DNA of 64,000 nucleotides, from NCBI GenBank assembly GCA_964575335.1, contig CAZNPU010000004.1:124001-188000 (forward strand). Reading direction: 5' to 3'. The translations under genes were made by a program, and so were the position numbers. This document shows, piece by piece, positions 58,577 through 64,000 of this stretch (the stretch's first letter is position 1; every line of letters begins with the position of its first letter). Below the pieces are notes generated by a model. The model saw only the letters and a list, made by a program, of their open reading frames with translations. It made no database searches and was not told the DNA's origin. The DNA is from CAZNPU01 sp964575335. Its GTDB lineage: Bacteria > Planctomycetota > Phycisphaerae > Phycisphaerales > SM1A02.

Positions 58577-59560
58577 TCAATCAAACCGCGGCACGGGAAG
58601 CCACCGTTCCCGATCAACTGCAAGCTGCGCGATTGGCGACGCGTGCACGCTGCCGTCCAGCTGCGCGGTGGGAATGCTGTCGCCGCCGAGTCGATCAATC
58701 GGCAACCCGCCGGGCGTCGTCAGACCTGCTGCAGCAATCGCCTGATTGGCCTCATGGCCATCAATGCCGATTTCCCAATTGATAATCGGCGCAGCATTGT
58801 CGATTTCGCACATGGCCGGCCGCAACTCGCAGTAGCCCATTTGCTCCGATACGGTCTCTATATCAACCCCGGGAACCCGCTTAGTTGGCGCAAATACGAT
58901 GAGCTTTGCGGGCGAACGCGCTTCAGACAGTCGCGTGATTGCAATGCGCTCGCTGGATTTCCACGGCGCACGATCCGGCACCGGTCCGTGCCTGGAATCG
59001 CCGCCGAGGTAAATGGAGTTCAACCCAAACGCGGGCGCTTCGGCAATATTGAATTCCGGAGGGTAAGTACCGCCGCTGTCAGTGCTGCCGGGCCCGTATG
59101 CGCCGTTATTGTCGCCTTTGCCATAGAGCATTGACAGCCTGGACAGAACCACCCGGTCACGGTAGTCGTCCATATAGGTTTCCCACGCGTGATCGAGGTA
59201 CGGTGCCAGACGCCAGACGTACGATGACTTGTCTTCATTGACGAGGTCATAGCCGGTTTTGAGCCGCCCGCGCAGTTCGATCTTGCCAGTTCCCGTGCCG
59301 AAGTCTGCTGCAGCGACATATCCCGGCATCAGACGGCCGCCATGTTCAGCGGCATAGTTCAAATATGCCTGTGTGAGCTGACGCAGCGAATTCAACGTCC
59401 CAGCGCGTTCAGCGCTCTGTCGCACCGATCGCAGCGCCACCGCCGCAGTCGTGATAAGCACGAAGATAATCGCCAGCGCGACGATGAGTTCAACGATCGT
59501 GAAGCCCCGGGCCGACAGGCAAGGTCGAACAGAACCCGTGGCACCCTTCCGAATCAACAT
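58577..59560 (-). CDS. Prepilin-type N-terminal cleavage/methylation protein
   Basis: A 327-residue pseudopilin-like protein with leader ending at G in S-A-R-G, then F-T-I-V-E-L-I-V-A-L-A-I-I-F-V-L-I-T as the hydrophobic helix (Glu at +5). The large C-terminal body has no known domain. The start at 59560 is set by AGGAG 7 bases upstream; the frame extends upstream to 59692. It follows a second prepilin-like gene on the same strand with 128 bases between, so the two may be co-expressed. Confidence 0.92.
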   Translation of the reverse strand: MLIRKGATGSVRPCLSARGFTIVELIVALAIIFVLITTAAVALRSVRQSAERAGTLNSLRQLTQAYLNYAAEHGGRLMPGYVAAADFGTGTGKIELRGRLKTGYDLVNEDKSSYVWRLAPYLDHAWETYMDDYRDRVVLSRLSMLYGKGDNNGAYGPGSTDSGGTYPPEFNIAEAPAFGLNSIYLGGDSRHGPVPDRAPWKSSERIAITRLSEARSPAKLIVFAPTKRVPGVDIETVSEQMGYCELRPAMCEIDNAAPIINWEIGIDGHEANQAIAAAGLTTPGGLPIDRLGGDSIPTAQLDGSVHASPIAQLAVDRERWLPVPRFD

Positions 59561-59688
59561 TGGCTTACTCCTGCCTTGCGGTTGCCAGCCAGTTGCTGCA
59601 ACCAATCCGCACTCACCGTCGTCATCGTCACGGCGATTTCCATTCGTGCCTGCTTGTACATCATGCTCGCGCACTCGCATGGTCATCA

Positions 59689-60813
59689 TCAACCGCCGCC
59701 AAAGACGCGCACGTCATTGAATTCATCGATGACGTTCGGTCCGGGGGCGAGCAGTTTTTCCTGAACCGATCCAGGTTCAATCGGCTGTATTTCGGTGCCC
59801 GGGCCGTCGATGCACGAGAAATAAACGCCGTCAGCCCCTGCTGAGAGCAGCACGAACCCGCCGCGCGCCTGGCCGTTGCGTGGCGCAGCGCTGTCGTAAA
59901 ACGCTGGATGGGCGAGAATCAGCGCCATCAGATCGTAGCGGGTATCGTCGCCGCCTATATGCAGCATGCTCCGCTTGACGCCTGTGGTCTGATCAACGCT
60001 CAGTTCGCCTAAGCCGGTTGAATCCAGATAGGGCAATGCGCCGTCAATCAGAAACTGCGGCCGATCGTTGGCCGGCCCCGTCAATGGACCGCGCGTGCGC
60101 ACCTGTCGCAGATAAATAATCGGCTGTCCCCAGGCGTCGACAAGATCGGGCAACTTGAGACCACTCGGTTCATTTTCCTGGCCGTTCACAGCAACCAGGT
60201 CACTTGCGCCGGGGGAAAAGTATGGCGCATACGGCTTGCCGTTGATGACCGGCCCCTCGCCGACCTTGCGCAGGTTGATGGCGATCTTCCATTCATTCGC
60301 CCCATTGCCAAATCCAAGTTCGATTGCCGAGTTGGTTGCTTGGGCGTCTGCGAGATACGCGTTGTAGTCATTATTCGCCTGCGTATTGTTCCAATTGCTC
60401 GGATTGAGAACGCGATAGCCGCCCATCAGATGAAGCAGCGCGTTTTCCGTGCTGCTCAATGTGGGGCCGCTCGCTTGCGAAAGCATCTCATCCGGTATCA
60501 CGCCCGGATACATGCCGTGCTCAGCATGGAACGACATGCACGCATTGGCGAATTGCTGCATGATCGATTCAGTACGGGTGCGGTCGGCCCGCCGCTTCAC
60601 CTGTCCAAGCGCAACCAGCAGGATGCCCACCATCAGCACGATGATGCCGATGACCACCAGCAATTCGGTCAGCGAAAAGCCGCGTCGCGGGCGGGGCAGG
60701 CGCTGCTTATGCGCATTATTGTTGCGTGCGCTGGTGTGATGAGCCGGCCGCGCACAAACCGATCGCGGGCGAAGAAGCGATTCTGTTGAAGAGAGTGGTT
60801 GCGTTGCGTGCAT
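59689..60813 (-). CDS. Prepilin-type N-terminal cleavage/methylation protein
   Basis: A 374-residue protein. The leader is long (about 45 residues) and basic, ending R-P-R-R-G, then F-S-L-T-E-L-L-V-V-I-G-I-I-V-L-M-V as a class III pilin helix. The C-terminal part includes a segment like those of type II secretion pseudopilins (Y-P-G-V-I-P-D-E, G-G-Y-R-V-L-N). The ATG at 60813 with AAGGA upstream is preferred over 60822 or further upstream starts. Function unknown, likely secretion or pilus. Confidence 0.9.
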   Translation of the reverse strand: MHATQPLSSTESLLRPRSVCARPAHHTSARNNNAHKQRLPRPRRGFSLTELLVVIGIIVLMVGILLVALGQVKRRADRTRTESIMQQFANACMSFHAEHGMYPGVIPDEMLSQASGPTLSSTENALLHLMGGYRVLNPSNWNNTQANNDYNAYLADAQATNSAIELGFGNGANEWKIAINLRKVGEGPVINGKPYAPYFSPGASDLVAVNGQENEPSGLKLPDLVDAWGQPIIYLRQVRTRGPLTGPANDRPQFLIDGALPYLDSTGLGELSVDQTTGVKRSMLHIGGDDTRYDLMALILAHPAFYDSAAPRNGQARGGFVLLSAGADGVYFSCIDGPGTEIQPIEPGSVQEKLLAPGPNVIDEFNDVRVFGGG

Positions 60814-61198
60814 GAGCGTCATCCTTGCTGGAGCCGGCTGCTGACCCGATCGAATCGTGATCGTTGAAGAAAGGTCAGCGAGCGGAACCTGGGTTGTCTC
60901 AACCCAAATGCCACAACCGGCGAACGGGAATCCGATCCCAACCATCCGGGGGTTCCATCAACTCCGAAGAATCCACTGTTCAGACTCCCGAAGCTGCGGA
61001 AACCCAGAGCCGGCGGCGGGCAATGACCCGTCACGCTCATCCGCTGTTACTCAAAGCATACCACGGGCGTACCGCCGAGCAAGATTAAAATCGCGTGCAT
61101 CAGGCTCCGTGGCCGCGTTTTGCCTTTCAACAAGGCACAAACCCCTGCTCGCCGGAGCCGCATTTGCCGAACTTTCCCCTGACAAGCGCCGAAATATT
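60814..61198. other. Non-coding gap upstream of the prepilin-like genes
   Basis: About 385 bases without a convincing gene. A small hairpin, TGGGTTG/CAACCCA, lies at 60890-60906. The minus-strand stretch at about 61050-61085 has a TTGCTC and a TATGCT 16 bases apart, a weak sigma-70-like promoter for the prepilin genes. Confidence 0.4.
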
Positions 61199-61666
61199 TT
61201 AGATCACCTCTTCCAGAAACGCATCCAGATACCGTTCGATGAAGACGTCGATTGCGGATGCGGTCGCGCCTGTCGTGGCTCCCCACAGGCACGCCTGGCA
61301 GTCGATGAATTCAGGATCCAGATGCACGCGCAGGGTGTTTTCGATGACAAACGCGGTGGGCAGTCGCGTGGAAAAATACGCCACTGCCGCATTGGAAGAC
61401 GGATCGCCGATGGCGATCGTCGGCCGGCTGTGCAGTTCGCGCGCGTTGAGATACCACAGATCGGTGCAGACCAGCGGCTCGATCAGCGCAGCAGCGCCAT
61501 TGGCCTTGCGCTGCTGCCGCTGCGCATCCTGCCAGCGCAAAATGCGCTCGCGCAGCCGATACGCCAGCGGCCGATCAAATCGCTCGGCGCGCAGATGCGC
61601 GCCGACCACGATCAGCAGCAGTTGATCGATGTTGAGTTCCGAATCGCTCGTGTGTGCTTCATCCAT
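61199..61666 (-). CDS. Hypothetical protein
   Basis: A 155-residue soluble protein without signal or membrane segment. Residues 20-60 are helical (I-D-Q-L-L-L-I-V-V-G-A-H-L-R-A-E...P-L-A-Y-R-L-R-E-R-I), and the second half alternates strands and helices (L-W-Y-L-N, V-A-Y-F-S-T-R-L-P-T-A-F-V-I, A-I-D-V-F-I-E-R-Y-L-D). The ATG at 61666 has AGGAG 9 bases upstream. I do not recognise a family. It lies upstream of the prepilin-like genes and downstream of prfA on the same strand. Confidence 0.7.
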   Translation of the reverse strand: MDEAHTSDSELNIDQLLLIVVGAHLRAERFDRPLAYRLRERILRWQDAQRQQRKANGAAALIEPLVCTDLWYLNARELHSRPTIAIGDPSSNAAVAYFSTRLPTAFVIENTLRVHLDPEFIDCQACLWGATTGATASAIDVFIERYLDAFLEEVI

Positions 61667-61883
61667 GAACCAGTGCTCCTGCGAAGACGGCAGTGACTGC
61701 GCACAGGATACCTCGACTGACACGAAACGCCTGCTTCAGACATGATCGCAGCAGCCAGCCTGCGCCTTTCTGATGACGCCTTCGTGACGATGTCGCTTCG
61801 AATATGCTGCAGCCATCGCCTTCTGCTCATCAGCGCAGCATGCCGGTTTCGGGCATCTGCAGATCTGAAGAAAAGCGCGATTC

Positions 61884-62972
61884 TTATAACGCCGCCAATC
61901 GTTGAGCGACATCGTGCTCGACGAGTGTGTCGATCATGTCCTGCATCTGCCCCGCCATTACTTCGCTGAGATTGAAGCTTTCATTGACGCGATGATCAAC
62001 GACGATGTTTTCCTTCCAGCGATAGGTGCGGATTTTTTCCGCCCGCTCGCCGCCGCCGATCATCGACCGCCTCGCTTCGCCGCGTGCCGCTTCCGCCTCT
62101 GCCTTCTGCCGCTCAAACAGCCGCGCCCGCAGGAGCTTCCATGCCCGTTCGCGATTTTGCGTCTGGCTTTTGGTTTCCTGCATGCGCACTTCAATTCCGG
62201 TGGGCATGTGAATCAGGTGCACCGCCGTGGAAACCTTGTTGACGTTCTGCCCGCCCGGCCCTTGCGCGGTGGTGATGATTTCCTTCACATCGTCCGGATC
62301 GATCTTCACCTCGATTTCTTCCGGCTCAGGCAGCACCGCCACCGTGGCGGTTGAAGTATGCACCCGGCCCTGGGCTTCCGTGGCCGGCACGCGCTTAACC
62401 TGATGCGTTCCGCCTTCATATCCAAGCGCCGCCCACACCCCTTCGCCTGAAATGCTCATCACTGCCTGCTTGAACCCGCCGTGCTCGCCGGGCGAAAACT
62501 GCAGGTCTTCCACATGCCAGCCGCGCGTCGCAGCATAGCGTTTGTACATATTCACCAGATCGCCCGCCCAGATCGCAGCCTCATCGCCGCCGACGCCTGC
62601 GCGAACTTCCAGAATCACCGAGCCGACCGCCTGATCCTCAGCCGTCACGAGGCGCTTTTGAATCGAGCCGATCAGCGCTTCCGCCTTGGCTCGCGCTTCG
62701 GGCAGTTCCTCCCGCGCCAGTTCCGCCAGCTCCGGGTCCGCCTGCGGATCGTGCAAAATCGCTTCAAGCTCATCAACGTGAGCCATTGCCGCCCGGTATG
62801 CCCGGTACTCGTTCACCAACGGTTCGATCGCTGCCTTTTTGATCGACAGCGCCCGCACCTGGCGATGGTCGGCCAGCACAGCCGGATCAACCAACTGCTC
62901 CGACAATGCCGCGTGCTGCGCATCGATCTCCTGAAGCTTGCGGATCAGATTGTCAGATACAGCAATGGACAT
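61884..62972 (-). CDS. prfA: Peptide chain release factor 1
   Basis: A 362-residue release factor recognising UAA and UAG. The P-A-T codon-recognition motif lies in K-R-V-P-A-T-E-A-Q-G, the tip G-G-Q in Q-G-P-G-G-Q-N-V-N-K, and V-R-A-G-V-G-G-D-E-A and R-V-H-T-S-T-A-T-V-A are typical of RF1. The ATG at 62972 (MSIAVSDN) is chosen; no Shine-Dalgarno is visible. prmC, the usual methyltransferase neighbour, is not seen next to it. Confidence 0.97.
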   Translation of the reverse strand: MSIAVSDNLIRKLQEIDAQHAALSEQLVDPAVLADHRQVRALSIKKAAIEPLVNEYRAYRAAMAHVDELEAILHDPQADPELAELAREELPEARAKAEALIGSIQKRLVTAEDQAVGSVILEVRAGVGGDEAAIWAGDLVNMYKRYAATRGWHVEDLQFSPGEHGGFKQAVMSISGEGVWAALGYEGGTHQVKRVPATEAQGRVHTSTATVAVLPEPEEIEVKIDPDDVKEIITTAQGPGGQNVNKVSTAVHLIHMPTGIEVRMQETKSQTQNRERAWKLLRARLFERQKAEAEAARGEARRSMIGGGERAEKIRTYRWKENIVVDHRVNESFNLSEVMAGQMQDMIDTLVEHDVAQRLAAL

Positions 62973-63103
62973 GCAGCGATAGTTTAGGCGCATCCAGCAC
63001 GTGCGCCTTTGCGTTGCCTTGCCTTCTTATCCCTCTCCAGAAATCTCATCCGAATCTGCGTCACCGCTTATTCTGATGCCGCACTAGCGCTCGCGGCGAT
63101 CAA

Positions 63104-63598
63104 TCAACTGTGCGATGCGGGCTTGTACGTGCCGGCTTGGGCGCGGAACGCGATGGCGATGCGGTTCCATGTGTTGATGGCAGCGATGACCCATGTAAGG
63201 TCCGCGAACTCCTTTTCGGAAAAGTGGGCGCGCACAGCATCGTAAAGTGAATCGGGAACATGGCTGGCGTGGATGCTGCCGTCGCTGCCCGCAGCAGGTT
63301 TGGTGATGCTGGTGAGGGCCTCGGTCCATGCCAGGGCGGCGCGTTCGCGGTCGGTGTAATACGGAGCTTCGCGCCAGGCATCGAGACCGTAGAGCCGCTG
63401 CTCGGTTTCGCCAGCCGCGCGAGCGTCTTTCCAGTGCATGTCGATGCAATACGCACAGCCGTTGATCTGCGAAGCGCGCAGCTTGACCATGTGCAATAGT
63501 GACTTGTCCAGGCCACACCCGCGAAGATACGTTTCCAGCGACAGCATGGCCTTGTAGGCCCCGGGCGCAATATTCCAGTATTCCATCCGCTGTTTCAT
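63104..63598 (-). CDS. AhpD/carboxymuconolactone decarboxylase family protein
   Basis: A 164-residue protein of the AhpD/CMD family. The core motif is L-R-A-S-Q-I-N-G-C-A-Y-C-I-D-M-H, with the redox C-x-x-C and following His found in AhpD-like peroxidases. It also has a Y-T-D-R-E-R-A-A-L-A-W-T-E-A and a W-N-R-I-A-I-A end. The family reduces peroxides or uses similar thiol chemistry. It lies between prfA and icd on the same strand as both. Confidence 0.92.
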   Translation of the reverse strand: MKQRMEYWNIAPGAYKAMLSLETYLRGCGLDKSLLHMVKLRASQINGCAYCIDMHWKDARAAGETEQRLYGLDAWREAPYYTDRERAALAWTEALTSITKPAAGSDGSIHASHVPDSLYDAVRAHFSEKEFADLTWVIAAINTWNRIAIAFRAQAGTYKPASHS

Positions 63599-63779
63599 GT
63601 CAGTTCCGCCTTTTTGTGCTCGAAAGATCAGATCAGAAGATTCCGGTTTTCTTTGTTGATCATACGAGCGCGCGGCGATGCGGAGCCGCGTGGCTTCATG
63701 CGTTTGATTCGTATGCCCAACGCAATTCCAACGCTGCAGCCTGCAGGCTAGTGAAGATCACCGGCGGAGACGTGCGCAA

Positions 63780-63820
63780 CAAAAAATCGCGGCGCTGCAT
63801 GACATGATGCTGCGCCGCGA
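63780..63820 (-). terminator. Rho-independent terminator after icd
   Basis: On the minus strand, a 14-bp stem with one mismatch: bases 63807-63820 pair with 63787-63800, a six-base loop between, followed by six T (complement of AAAAAA at 63781-63786). It lies 26 bases downstream of the icd stop. Confidence 0.9.
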
Positions 63821-63845
63821 CTTGTCGCGTTGATTACTGTCTTGT

Positions 63846-64000
63846 TTACGCCATCGCCATCTCCGGCTTCGATGCGCTCTTGCTGTCCATATGCTTGATA
63901 ATCGCGTCGCCGAACTCCGAGCACTTGAGCTTTGTTGCGCCTTCCATCATGCGGTGGAAGTCGTAGGTGACGGTCTTGGCAGCAATCGCGCCTTCCAGGC
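63846..64000 (-). CDS. icd: NADP-dependent isocitrate dehydrogenase, C-terminal end (partial)
   Basis: A minus-strand frame enters from the right edge and stops at 63846 after 50 residues. It reads A-K-T-V-T-Y-D-F-H-R-M-M-E-G-A, then K-L-K-C-S-E-F-G-D-A-I-I-K-H-M, which is the typical C-terminus of bacterial NADP-isocitrate dehydrogenase. A short Ser/Lys/Met tail follows. A terminator lies 26 bases after the stop. The N-terminal ~85-90 percent of the gene is outside the window. Confidence 0.88.
   Translation of the reverse strand, partial: LEGAIAAKTVTYDFHRMMEGATKLKCSEFGDAIIKHMDSKSASKPEMAMA

Overview
The window reads as a stretch of chromosome from a high-GC, flagellated Gram-negative bacterium. 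It is most likely a member of the Planctomycetota, probably class Phycisphaerae. This is inferred from the gene set: several prepilin-like proteins with an N-terminal F-T-I-V-E-L or F-S-L-T-E-L helix, a fliW-csrA-flagellin block with a long FlgL, an ebo cluster, many lone genes in alternating orientation, and low-complexity gaps rich in GCGCA and ATGC words. No rRNA, tRNA, CRISPR array, transposase or phage gene was recognised.

Layout. 1-3.4 kb: a left-edge partial gene, a TPR lipoprotein, and small genes (a 105-aa hypothetical, DUF2905, a cysteine-less HesB-like protein). 3.9-6.7 kb: aconitase on the minus strand. 6.9-7.7 kb: two very cysteine-rich exported proteins ending at a strong terminator. 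7.9-12.4 kb: a signalling triad made of a globin-coupled histidine kinase, a double-receiver protein and a REC-PAS-GAF histidine kinase. 12.6-18.8 kb: an ebo cluster (eboD, small orf, eboB, eboE, eboC, eboF) for an unknown metabolite, without a recognisable eboA. 18.8-22.5 kb: a membrane protein, aroB and a GT83-like glycosyltransferase. 22.7-25.9 kb: a ParA ATPase fused to a glycogen-binding (CBM48/AMPK-type) domain, with an unusual partner gene. 25.9-29.4 kb: an M19 dipeptidase, a nucleosidase-like protein and a prepilin-like protein. 29.5-34.3 kb: cystathionine beta-synthase, a cystathionine gamma-family enzyme, glucose-6-phosphate isomerase and an FmdB-like small protein.

34.5-45.3 kb is a minus-strand flagellar region: flgI, a flgJ-like rod-binding gene, flgN, flgK, flgL, fliW, csrA and two flagellin genes, each flagellin gene with its own terminator. 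46-58.4 kb carries envelope functions: a GT-C type membrane enzyme, a zinc-ribbon/GYF-like membrane protein, a parvulin-like lipoprotein, an ABC-2 exporter, a Wzx-type flippase, an O-antigen-ligase-like protein, and sat-cysC for making APS and PAPS. 58.5-64 kb: two prepilin-like genes, a hypothetical, prfA, an AhpD-family protein and the 3' end of icd.

Possible links between genes, all inferred: FliW-CsrA probably controls flagellin translation. Sat-CysC next to flippase and ligase genes could supply sulfate for a sulfated surface glycan. CBS plus the gamma-family enzyme would give reverse transsulfuration. The triad probably passes an oxygen or NO signal to an unknown output. Protein families were assigned by reading translations and motifs only; no database search was run.
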